NCBI GenBank assembly: GCA_003695555.1
Contig: RFIU01000225.1
Span: 1-9,284, forward strand
Direction of reading: 5' to 3'
Length of the DNA stretch: 9,284 nt
Source of the DNA: Alphaproteobacteria bacterium
GTDB taxonomy: Bacteria > Pseudomonadota > Alphaproteobacteria > Sphingomonadales > Rhodothalassiaceae
The notes under the pieces were generated by a model that saw only the letters and a program-made list of their open reading frames with translations, had not been told where the DNA came from and did no database searches. The translations under genes were made by a program, and so were the position numbers. Positions 1 to 5,420 of the stretch are shown here, in pieces; the stretch's first letter is position 1; each line of letters starts with the position of its first letter.

Positions 1-256
1 GCATACTGGTGCCCGACTTTCCGGTCTCGCGCTTCAATACATTCAATATCGGCTGAAGGTCGCGCAGCTGCCCCTTCGCCGCCTCGACAGCCCTGTTCCC
101 TTCAGCCGTCACCGAGGGCGCCCGGGAATTCGCCTTGCCGGGAAGAGAGGAGCCATGTCCTGCTCCAGCAGGCCCCGCCCCGACCCCGACCACTGATCCC
201 ACCAACAGCAGAACCGCTATCCCGCCGAACCGACCGAATTTGAGAATATCGGGCAT
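1..256 (-). CDS. Secreted or membrane-anchored protein of unknown function (N-terminal part, cut by window edge)
   Basis: This reading frame opens with ATG at 256 and stays open for 85 codons to the left edge, so only the N-terminus is visible. A G/A-rich ribosome-binding stretch (reverse complement of 257-268, AAGGGGGGGAG) precedes the ATG. Residues 1-10 hold a short basic segment (K6, R9), and residues 11-32 form a hydrophobic run rich in Gly, Val, Leu and Ala. That is a signal peptide or membrane anchor. An A-G-A-G-type cleavage site near residues 30-33 is possible. Residues 50-77 look amphipathic and helical (AEGNRAVEAAKGQLRDLQP and on). I do not recognise the family. It follows the PLP-enzyme gene on the same strand after a 172-base gap that carries its own promoter-like elements, so it is probably transcribed separately. 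A competing minus-strand frame at 102-290 lacks these properties and is taken as its shadow. Confidence 0.7.
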   Translation of the reverse strand, partial: MPDILKFGRFGGIAVLLLVGSVVGVGAGPAGAGHGSSLPGKANSRAPSVTAEGNRAVEAAKGQLRDLQPILNVLKRETGKSGTSM

Positions 257-281
257 ATCTCCCCCCCTTCTTTCCTGACAA

Positions 282-291
282 ATTGGCCAAT
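282..291. promoter_or_regulatory. Perfect 10-base palindrome ATTGGCCAAT at the predicted transcription start
   Basis: ATTGGCCAAT is self-complementary and covers the position about 7 bases downstream of the predicted -10 (293-298), where transcription would begin. A repressor bound here would block initiation. A 10-base palindrome can arise by chance, so the regulatory reading is tentative. Confidence 0.25.
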
Positions 292-292
292 A

Positions 293-321
293 ATCATAGC
301 AGATTCGCGTTTTCACACGAA
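293..321 (-). promoter_or_regulatory. Candidate promoter of the left-edge secreted-protein gene
   Basis: Read on the minus strand, 293-298 gives TATGAT (five of six matches to TATAAT) and 316-321 gives TTCGTG, a weak -35 element, with 17 bases between them. The start codon of the downstream gene is 37 bases beyond the -10. The weak -35 and the palindrome directly upstream of it suggest an activator-dependent promoter. That is inference; only the -10 element is a good match. Confidence 0.35.
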
Positions 322-323
322 AT

Positions 324-335
324 CACGATATCGTG
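324..335. promoter_or_regulatory. Perfect 12-base palindrome CACGATATCGTG, operator-like
   Basis: The sequence CACGATATCGTG is identical to its reverse complement. It lies 2 bases upstream of the predicted -35 box of the left-edge gene. A second, overlapping symmetry (ACACGA at 315-320 and TCGTGT at 331-336) extends it towards the -35. Two-fold symmetry at this position is typical of a dimeric helix-turn-helix regulator site. The cognate regulator cannot be named. Confidence 0.4.
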
Positions 336-428
336 TTCTGAACATCCAAGTCGCCGAGCGGCCAGATCGGACTTGCATCCCTTCGGGCTCACTCGCCCGC
401 AGAAAGACGCGGCAGATGAGTGACCGGT

Positions 429-1652
429 TCAGGGAAATTCCGCCGGCGAATAAGGGCGGCTGCGATCATCCAGGGGATATTTGAGCCCGCTGGCGCAGTT
501 GAAGAGCACACAACGGTCTTCGGGTGAGACCAGCCCCGCCTCCATCGCCATTTGCCAGGCGGCAAGCGTAGCAGCGCCTTCCGGACACAGCAGCACGCCT
601 TCTTCGGCTGCTGCACGGGCCCGTGCGTCAAGGATCGCCTCGTCTTCCACGGCGATCGCGAAGCCACCCGATTCGCGCAGCGCCTTTAGAATCAGGAAGT
701 CCCCGATCGCCGCCGGCACACGGATGCCGGCAGCGACCGTCGCGGCTTCCTGCCAGCGCTCGGCATGTTCCTCGCCCGCCTCGAATGCACGCACGATCGG
801 CGCGCAGCCGGCCGCCTGCACAGCCACCATCCGCGGCAATGGCACATCTTCGGCAAGCCATCCGAGCGCCTTCAGCTCGGCAAACGCCTTCCACATGCCG
901 ATCAGGCCCGTGCCGCCACCGGTCGGATAGAAGATGACATCGGGCAGCCGCCAGCCCATCTGGGCGGCAAGCTCCAGGCCCATCGTCTTCTTGCCCTCGA
1001 TCCGGTAGGGCTCCTTCAAGGTAGAGCAGTCGAACCAGCCCATCGCCTCACCGTGACGGGCGACAAGACGACCGCAATCGTCGATCAGACCGTCCACCCG
1101 ATATACTTCGGCGCCCAGCATCGAGATTTCCCGGACATTGATTTCGGGCGTATCGGCCGGACAGAAAACATGGGCCTCGATACCGACCCGGCTGGCATAG
1201 GCGGCCATTGCCGCCCCCGCATTGCCGTTGGTCGGCATCGCCAGTCGCCGCACGCCGAATCCCCGTGCCATGGCCACGGCAAGCGCGAGACCGCGCGCCT
1301 TGAAGGAGGCGGTCGGCAACCGCCCTTCGTCCTTGACGATCAGCCGATCGGATGCCGCCGCACCAAGCGAGGGACCGAGACGCGAGAGCGCGATCAGCGG
1401 CGTCTCCTCCTCTCCGAGGTCGATGGCATCCGCCTCGCAGCGAAGCGGCAGCAGCTCGCGCCAGCGCCAGAAGCCGCCGCTGCGTGATGTCATCTCGTCC
1501 CGGCTGACGGCCCGACCGATGGCATCGAGATCATAGCGCACCAGGACCGGCGCACCGGCAGGAGACAGATTCCACACCCGCCCGGGGTCGAGCCGTTCGC
1601 CGGTACGGCTGCATTCGAGATGATGGACGAAACAACGACCGTCTTCTGGCAT
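429..1652 (-). CDS. Threonine synthase-family PLP-dependent enzyme (fold type II)
   Basis: The 407-residue product belongs to the fold-type-II PLP enzymes of the threonine synthase group, which convert O-phosphohomoserine to threonine and phosphate. The N-terminus carries the family's short Cys-containing lead-in (C7, C14; ECSRTGERLD). The cofactor lysine is K118 in PTASFKARG. TNGNAGAAMAAYA (141-153) is the substrate-side glycine/asparagine loop, and PTGGGTGLIGMWKAF (243-257) is the glycine-rich loop that holds the PLP phosphate. CPEGAATLAAW (356-366) and FNCASGLKY (384-392) match the usual C-terminal motifs. The length is normal. ATG at 1652 is preceded by AGGAGA with good spacing. The usual family motif reads PTGSFKDRG or PTGSFKARG, so the alanine at G116 is a variant. 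Many rhizobia also carry a longer canonical ThrC, so this may be a paralogue with a different or secondary substrate, such as another O-phospho- or amino-acid substrate. The family call is firm; the exact reaction is less so. Confidence 0.85.
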   Translation of the reverse strand: MPEDGRCFVHHLECSRTGERLDPGRVWNLSPAGAPVLVRYDLDAIGRAVSRDEMTSRSGGFWRWRELLPLRCEADAIDLGEEETPLIALSRLGPSLGAAASDRLIVKDEGRLPTASFKARGLALAVAMARGFGVRRLAMPTNGNAGAAMAAYASRVGIEAHVFCPADTPEINVREISMLGAEVYRVDGLIDDCGRLVARHGEAMGWFDCSTLKEPYRIEGKKTMGLELAAQMGWRLPDVIFYPTGGGTGLIGMWKAFAELKALGWLAEDVPLPRMVAVQAAGCAPIVRAFEAGEEHAERWQEAATVAAGIRVPAAIGDFLILKALRESGGFAIAVEDEAILDARARAAAEEGVLLCPEGAATLAAWQMAMEAGLVSPEDRCVLFNCASGLKYPLDDRSRPYSPAEFP

Positions 1653-1684
1653 GATGCGGCTCTCCTGACGCTTTATCGGCGATC

Positions 1685-1713
1685 AGCTAGAACCGGCGGC
1701 CATGTCTTGTCAA
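1685..1713 (-). promoter_or_regulatory. Promoter of the threonine synthase-like gene
   Basis: On the minus strand 1708-1713 reads TTGACA, a perfect -35 hexamer. After exactly 17 bases, 1685-1690 reads CTAGCT (four of six to the alphaproteobacterial CTATAT). Transcription would start near 1678, giving a leader of about 25 bases before the ATG at 1652. The -35 lies inside the longest possible version of the divergent HNH reading frame, which argues that the latter starts further downstream. Confidence 0.45.
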
Positions 1714-1743
1714 AGCCTGTCGGATCCGGCCATTCATCGCAAC

Positions 1744-2067
1744 ATGGAAGGAAGCGACCATGACAGCCGTTGCGCCCTGTGCGGCCGCCCGCTTGGCGAA
1801 CGCCGGGAACGGCATCACCTGATCCCGCGCCGCTTCGGCGGCAGCAGGACAGTCTGGCTGCATCCGATCTGTCATCGCAAGATCCACAGCCGGTTCGACG
1901 ACCGGACGCTGGCGCGACGTTTCGCCGATATCGAGACACTGCGGGCGGACCCCGAAATTGCCGCCTTCATCCGCTGGCTGGCCGAAAAGCCACCCGATTT
2001 CCATCGCCGCACCGAACCCCATGCGCGACGTAAGGGACGCGGTACACGGCATCGCCGTCGTTGCTGA
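1744..2067 (+). CDS. Small HNH endonuclease-like zinc protein
   Basis: The product has 107 residues from ATG 1744, or 121 from ATG 1702 in the same frame. It shows an HNH (beta-beta-alpha-metal) layout: C10-x2-C13 (CALCG), then HHLIPRRFGG with H24-H25, then LHPICHRKIH with H40, C43, H44 and H48. The two CxxC/CxxxxH pairs would bind a structural zinc, and the HH and later His/Asn-type positions would form the nuclease metal site. It ends with a helical part (TLARRFADIETLRADPEI), the motif RWLAEKPPDF, and a very basic tail (RRKGRG, RHRRR). I prefer 1744 because homologues usually have only a few residues before the first CxxC and because the thrC-like promoter overlaps 1702. Neither start has a clear Shine-Dalgarno. 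There is no partner such as a terminase, restriction methylase or integrase nearby, so it looks like the free-standing chromosomal HNH proteins of alphaproteobacteria, whose role is not known to me. Confidence 0.75.
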   Translation: MEGSDHDSRCALCGRPLGERRERHHLIPRRFGGSRTVWLHPICHRKIHSRFDDRTLARRFADIETLRADPEIAAFIRWLAEKPPDFHRRTEPHARRKGRGTRHRRRC

Positions 2068-2150
2068 GAGTCGTTCGAAGGGAATGGGCAAGAGAGCAGT
2101 CAACCGGACGCAGTGGCGATCATGCCGCTAACATGCCGCAAATGCCCGAC

Positions 2151-2756
2151 CTATTCCTCGAACAGCGCACGCAGCCGTCGCAGGCGTTCCAATGTATCGT
2201 GCAGCAGCCGATCGCGGGCGACCCGTGCGGCCTCATCCGGTGAAAGTTCACGCGCAAGCCCGCCGGGCTTGAAAGAAACCCTGCCGCCTTCCGACGATAT
2301 TTCCGGTGCATGCGAAGCGGCCTCCGGCGGCGGGACGACCGGCGCAGCAGGCGCCTCGCGGGGTGCACGGGGGGGTTCTTCGCCCCGCTCTTGCATCCTT
2401 CTGCCGGCCAGCACCGCCTCGACCGTCTGGCGCACCCCCTGTTCGCGGAAACGTTTCTGGACACCGCGAATGGTCAGGCCTTCTTCGTGCAGCAGGATCC
2501 GGATCGCCTGCAGAAGTGCGATGTCCTCCGGGCGATAGTAGCGACGGTTGCCGCTGCGCTTGAGGGGGCGGATCTGCGGAAAGCGGGTCTCCCAGAAACG
2601 CAGGACATGCTGCGGCAGACCGAGCAGTTCGGCAACTTCCGAGATCGTCCGGAAGGCGCGCCGCGACTTGCCGCGCGAGCCCGAGGTGGAGGAACGCCTG
2701 TCACCGGCAGCCGATGAAGACGGAGATGATGCGGGGCGGTCTTGGCCGGCCATCAC
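2151..2756 (-). CDS. MerR-family transcriptional regulator
   Basis: The 201-residue protein begins with about 33 polar, disordered residues rich in Ser and Arg. Then comes a MerR DNA-binding domain: helix-turn-helix at about 36-57 (RTISEVAELLGLPQHVLRFWE) and wing RRYYRPEDI at 71-79, followed by the second helical pair LQAIRILLHEEGLTIRGVQK (82-101). Residues 123-165 are Pro/Ala-rich linker, and the last 30 residues form a basic-acidic helix (DRLLHDTLERLRRLRALFEE) fit for dimerisation. There is no cysteine array or drug-binding domain, so the signal is not a metal of the classical MerR type. The start is GTG 2756 or ATG 2753 (tandem GTGATG), preceded by GGACAGG; I keep the GTG. It lies 13 bases after ihfA and is probably co-transcribed with it. 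Its target and signal are unknown. No convincing terminator follows it. Confidence 0.85.
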   Translation of the reverse strand: MMAGQDRPASSPSSSAAGDRRSSTSGSRGKSRRAFRTISEVAELLGLPQHVLRFWETRFPQIRPLKRSGNRRYYRPEDIALLQAIRILLHEEGLTIRGVQKRFREQGVRQTVEAVLAGRRMQERGEEPPRAPREAPAAPVVPPPEAASHAPEISSEGGRVSFKPGGLARELSPDEAARVARDRLLHDTLERLRRLRALFEE

Positions 2757-2769
2757 CTGTCCCGGCCGG

Positions 2770-3078
2770 TCAGGAGCTGGAATCGAGCGACTCGGAAATC
2801 CGGCTCTTCAGGATCTGACTTGGCCTGAAGACAACCACACGCCGCGGCGAGATCGGCACTTCGACGCCGGTCTTCGGATTGCGACCGATGCGTTCGCCCT
2901 TCTGGCGCACGAGAAAACTGCCGAAAGAGGAAATCTTGACATTCTCTCCTGCAATGAGACGGTCCATCATCATCTGCAGCACCGACTCGACCAGCTGAGC
3001 GGATTCGTTGCGCGACAGTCCGACTTCCTCATAAACCGCTTCCGTCAGATCGGCGCGGGTGAGCGTATGCTCCGACAT
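2770..3078 (-). CDS. ihfA: Integration host factor subunit alpha
   Basis: This 102-residue protein is a DNABII (HU/IHF) family member that pairs with IHF-beta, binds WATCAANNNNTTR sites and bends DNA sharply. Visible landmarks are the N-terminal dimerisation helices (LTRADLTEAVYEEVGLSRNE), the saddle start ENVKISSFGSF (45-55), the DNA-inserting arm with R66-N67-P68-K69-T70-G71, and the C-terminal strand and helix RRVVVFRPSQILKSRI (79-94). The proline that intercalates into DNA (P68) is present. Assignment to alpha rather than beta or HU rests on the starting motif LTRADLTEAVYEEVGLSR and on the fabH/merR neighbourhood. ATG at 3078 has GGGAGA upstream. The 127 bases between it and fabH carry a promoter candidate with an IHF consensus on top of it, so it probably has its own transcript in addition to any read-through from plsX-fabH. 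Confidence 0.93.
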   Translation of the reverse strand: MSEHTLTRADLTEAVYEEVGLSRNESAQLVESVLQMMMDRLIAGENVKISSFGSFLVRQKGERIGRNPKTGVEVPISPRRVVVFRPSQILKSRISESLDSSS

Positions 3079-3131
3079 GGCATCTCTCCCTTCCTGTCCG
3101 CTAGCAGTCAGAATAATAGAGATGCACGAAA

Positions 3132-3144
3132 AATCAATACCTTA
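3132..3144 (+). promoter_or_regulatory. IHF binding site (exact WATCAANNNNTTR) upstream of ihfA
   Basis: Bases 3132-3144 read AATCAATACCTTA and fit the Escherichia coli IHF consensus WATCAANNNNTTR at every specified position. An A-run precedes it (from 3129), like the A/T tract often found beside IHF sites. It overlaps the -10 candidate at 3142-3147, where bound IHF would occlude RNA polymerase. Autorepression of ihfA is known in enterobacteria; transfer of that idea to this organism is inference. Confidence 0.5.
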
Positions 3145-3147
3145 TAG
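3142..3147 (-). promoter_or_regulatory. Candidate -10 element of the ihfA promoter
   Basis: The minus strand reads CTATAA here, five of six to the alphaproteobacterial -10 CTATAT. It lies about 65 bases before the ihfA start codon. No good -35 hexamer sits 17-18 bases upstream. Instead a small inverted repeat GATGC-GGTT-GCATC (3148-3161) fills the spacer, and GCATC is repeated directly at 3163-3167. An activator or a non-standard sigma contact would be needed, or the promoter is elsewhere in the gap. Confidence 0.3.
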
Positions 3148-3205
3148 GATGCGGTTGCATCTGCATCTGACTTGAACGCGACGAAGCCTTTGGATCCGCG
3201 GGCTT

Positions 3206-4183
3206 TCACATCCGCACCAGGCACGCCCCCCATGTGAATCCGCCGCCCATTGCTTCGAGAAGGAGAAGATTCCCGGGCGCGACTCGGCCATCTCGCACCG
3301 CCACGTCCAGCGCCAGCGGCACCGAAGCGGCCGACGTATTGGCATGACGATCGACGGTGACGATTACCCGGCCGGGATCGATACCGAGCTTTCTGGCGGT
3401 GCCGTCAAGAATTCTGCGATTCGCCTGATGGGGAATCACCCAGTCGATTTCGTCGGTCGAAACGCCGACATCGGCCAGCGTTTCTTCCATCACCGTCGCC
3501 AGATTGGTGACCGCGTGACGAAATACCTCGCGACCGAGCATCCGCACCTTGCCGACCGTTCCGGTGCTCGACGGTCCACCATCCGTCTTCAGCAGTTCCG
3601 CCTGACGGCCGTCCGAATGCAGCCGCGCCGACAGTACCCCACGATCGGCGGGGGTGCCGGCGCCTTCGCCGGCCTCCAGCACGACCGCCCCGGCGCCGTC
3701 TCCGAAGAGTACGCAGGTGGTGCGATCCTCCCAATCCAGGATGCGCGAGAATGTCTCCGCTCCGATCACCAACAGGCGCTCGCTCATGCCACTGCGGATC
3801 AGGGCGTCGGCCTGGGCAAGCGCGAAGATGAAACCTGAACACACCGCCTGCAGATCAAAGGCGAAGCCGCGGGTCATGCCGAGCTCGGCCTGTACACGCG
3901 TAGCCGAGGCCGGAAAGGTCAGATCCGGTGTCGTCGTCGCCAGCAGGATGCCGTCGATCTCGCCCGCCCGGCGGCCGGCGGCGACCAACGCGGCCTCTGC
4001 CGCATGCAGCGCCAGATCCGAGGTCAGCTCGTCCTTGGCCGCAACATGACGCTGACGGATGCCGGTCCGCGCGACGATCCATTCGTCGCTGGTATCGACC
4101 CGACGGGCGAGTTCCTCATTGGTGACGACACGTTCCGGCAGATAGCCTCCCGTACCGGCGATGACCGAACGGCGCACGCTCAT
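3206..4183 (-). CDS. fabH: 3-oxoacyl-[acyl-carrier-protein] synthase III (KAS III)
   Basis: FabH starts type II fatty-acid synthesis by condensing acetyl-CoA (or another short acyl-CoA) with malonyl-ACP in the cytoplasm. The 325-residue length is normal. All three catalytic residues are in place: C115 in LQAVCSGFIFAL, H252 in WVIPHQANRRI, and N282 in RHANTSAASVPLAL. Other family marks are the N-terminal GTGGYLPERVVTNEEL, the DEWIVARTGIRQRH segment (33-46) and the closing glycine-rich EAMGGGFTWGACL (310-322). The ATG overlaps the plsX stop in an ATGA junction, so translation of the two is probably coupled. This pairing is common because PlsX and FabH act at the two ends of acyl-ACP metabolism. 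No strong terminator is visible between fabH and ihfA. Confidence 0.96.
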   Translation of the reverse strand: MSVRRSVIAGTGGYLPERVVTNEELARRVDTSDEWIVARTGIRQRHVAAKDELTSDLALHAAEAALVAAGRRAGEIDGILLATTTPDLTFPASATRVQAELGMTRGFAFDLQAVCSGFIFALAQADALIRSGMSERLLVIGAETFSRILDWEDRTTCVLFGDGAGAVVLEAGEGAGTPADRGVLSARLHSDGRQAELLKTDGGPSSTGTVGKVRMLGREVFRHAVTNLATVMEETLADVGVSTDEIDWVIPHQANRRILDGTARKLGIDPGRVIVTVDRHANTSAASVPLALDVAVRDGRVAPGNLLLLEAMGGGFTWGACLVRM

Positions 4184-5229
4184 CGTGCCACCGCCTGTCG
4201 GCCGTTGCCGCCTGTCTCGGTCAACCCCTCGATGTCGGAGGCGATCTGCTGCACGAGCTCATGACGCGCCATGTCCACCGCAACGCCGATAGCGGTCGCA
4301 AAGCCCTCACCGTCCGCACTGCCATGGCTTTTGACCACCAGACCGTTGAGTCCCAGCATCACGGCGCCATTGTGCCGGTTGGGATCGAGATGCAGCTTCA
4401 ATTGCTGGATCCCGCGGCGACATATCAAATAGCCGAGGCGCGCCATCAGGGACGAGCGGAAGGCATCGCCGATCAGACGGGAGATGAAGCGCGCCGTTCC
4501 TTCCAAGGTCTTGAGGGCGATATTGCCGGTAAAGCCGTCGCAGACGAAAACGTCGAGCTTGCCGAAGGGAATCTGGTCTCCTTCCGCGAAACCGACGAAA
4601 CGCATCGGAAGGCGCGTGGCGCGCAGCCTTTCCGCCGCCTCCTTGACCGTTTCATTGCCCTTCAGATCCTCGACCCCGACATTGAGCAGGCCGATACTCG
4701 GCTCCTGAAGCCCGAGCACCGAGCGGGCAAAGGCCGCGCCCATGATCGCGAACTCCACCAGATTGTCGGCATCACAGTCGATATTGGCGCCGAGATCGAG
4801 CATCACGCTTTCTCCCCGATAGGTGGGGATCAGGCTGGCGAGCGCCGGCCGAGCGATACCCGGCATGGTCCGCAGCATGATCTTGGCCAGCCCCATCAGC
4901 GCACCGGTATTGCCCGCCGAAACCGCGACATCGGCCTGACCGTCGCGCACCGCCGCAATCGCACGCCCCATGCTCGAATCTCGTCCACGCCGAACCGCCT
5001 GAGAAGGCTTGTCTTCCATCGAAATCACCTGATCGGTATCGATGATTTCGCTGCAGGCGACGAGTGCAGGATGACCATCCAGCAGAGGACGGATCCGCTC
5101 GGCGCGACCGAACAGAAGGAAACGGGCTTTCGGGTAACGGATACGCGCCAGCGCCGCCCCCTCAATCTCTACCATCGGGGCGCCGTCCGCGCCCATGCAG
5201 TCCAGCGCTATGGTCAATTTGTCCTTCAA
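4180..5229 (-). CDS. plsX: Phosphate acyltransferase PlsX
   Basis: PlsX makes acyl-phosphate from acyl-ACP and phosphate, the substrate of PlsY in phospholipid synthesis; it is a peripheral membrane enzyme. Counting from the proposed start, motifs are IALDCMGADGAP (5-18), MEDKPSQAVRRGRDSSM (71-87), VSAGNTGALMG (103-113), MLDLGANIDC (143-152), GNETVKEA (191-198) and CDGFTGNIALKTLEG (230-244). The frame is open back to an ATG at 5316, but those extra 29 residues are Arg/Gly-rich and unlike PlsX. I choose TTG 5229, which has AAGGGG nine bases upstream and gives the usual length of 349 residues starting just before the first beta strand. TTG 5217 is the next alternative. The gene leads a plsX-fabH unit (ATGA overlap). 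In many gammaproteobacteria rpmF lies between the DUF177 gene and plsX; here that space (5317-5420) is non-coding. A promoter candidate lies in that space. Confidence 0.93.
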   Translation of the reverse strand: MKDKLTIALDCMGADGAPMVEIEGAALARIRYPKARFLLFGRAERIRPLLDGHPALVACSEIIDTDQVISMEDKPSQAVRRGRDSSMGRAIAAVRDGQADVAVSAGNTGALMGLAKIMLRTMPGIARPALASLIPTYRGESVMLDLGANIDCDADNLVEFAIMGAAFARSVLGLQEPSIGLLNVGVEDLKGNETVKEAAERLRATRLPMRFVGFAEGDQIPFGKLDVFVCDGFTGNIALKTLEGTARFISRLIGDAFRSSLMARLGYLICRRGIQQLKLHLDPNRHNGAVMLGLNGLVVKSHGSADGEGFATAIGVAVDMARHELVQQIASDIEGLTETGGNGRQAVAR

Positions 5230-5361
5230 GAATCGGATCCCCTTGTCTGGCCGCACTTGCCCGCCCCCGCCGTCACCGCGTCTTCCCCCTCGGCGCGCCG
5301 TATCACGGGTTCGCACGGCAGGGCCATGCGAAGTTCAAGCCGGCCCCTGGTTTTCGTCCGC

Positions 5362-5391
5362 TTATAGCGAGCGGGCCGGGCCGCTGTCGAG
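5362..5391 (-). promoter_or_regulatory. Candidate promoter of plsX-fabH
   Basis: Minus-strand CTCGAC (5386-5391) and CTATAA (5362-5367) each match the alphaproteobacterial hexamers CTTGAC and CTATAT at five of six positions and are 18 bases apart. Transcription would begin near 5355, about 125 bases before the TTG start of plsX, leaving a long untranslated leader. It sits in the gap after the DUF177 gene and would give plsX-fabH a transcript of its own. Confidence 0.35.
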
Positions 5392-5420
5392 ATCATGTCG
5401 CTTCCGGTGGCAGTCCCCTT

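Noticed and set aside
102..290. Minus-strand open frame of 62 codons
   Set aside because: Overlaps the better-supported exported-protein frame starting at 256, which has a strong ribosome-binding site and a signal peptide.
384..399. Hairpin CGGGC-TCACTC-GCCCG after the threonine synthase-like gene
   Set aside because: A 5-base-pair stem with no U-rich tail on either strand is too weak to call a terminator.
765..1487. Plus-strand open frame of 240 codons
   Set aside because: Antisense to the threonine synthase-like gene; no family motif and no ribosome-binding site.
2121..2139. Direct repeat CATGCCGC at 11-base spacing after the MerR gene
   Set aside because: Only two short copies, within a convergent gap; no other unit or function is apparent.
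2068..2150. Possible tRNA gene next to the merR-type gene, as found in some rhizobia
   Set aside because: No cloverleaf, no T-arm GTTCRA motif in position and no CCA-side pairing could be found.
4261..5367. Plus-strand open frame of 368 codons
   Set aside because: It is antisense to plsX, whose motifs are unmistakable. The frame is rich in His, Arg and Gln with no recognisable domain, as expected of a shadow in GC-rich DNA.
5230..5420. A possible rpmF (ribosomal protein L32) gene between the DUF177 gene and plsX
   Set aside because: No frame encodes the short basic L32 sequence; the space is non-coding here.
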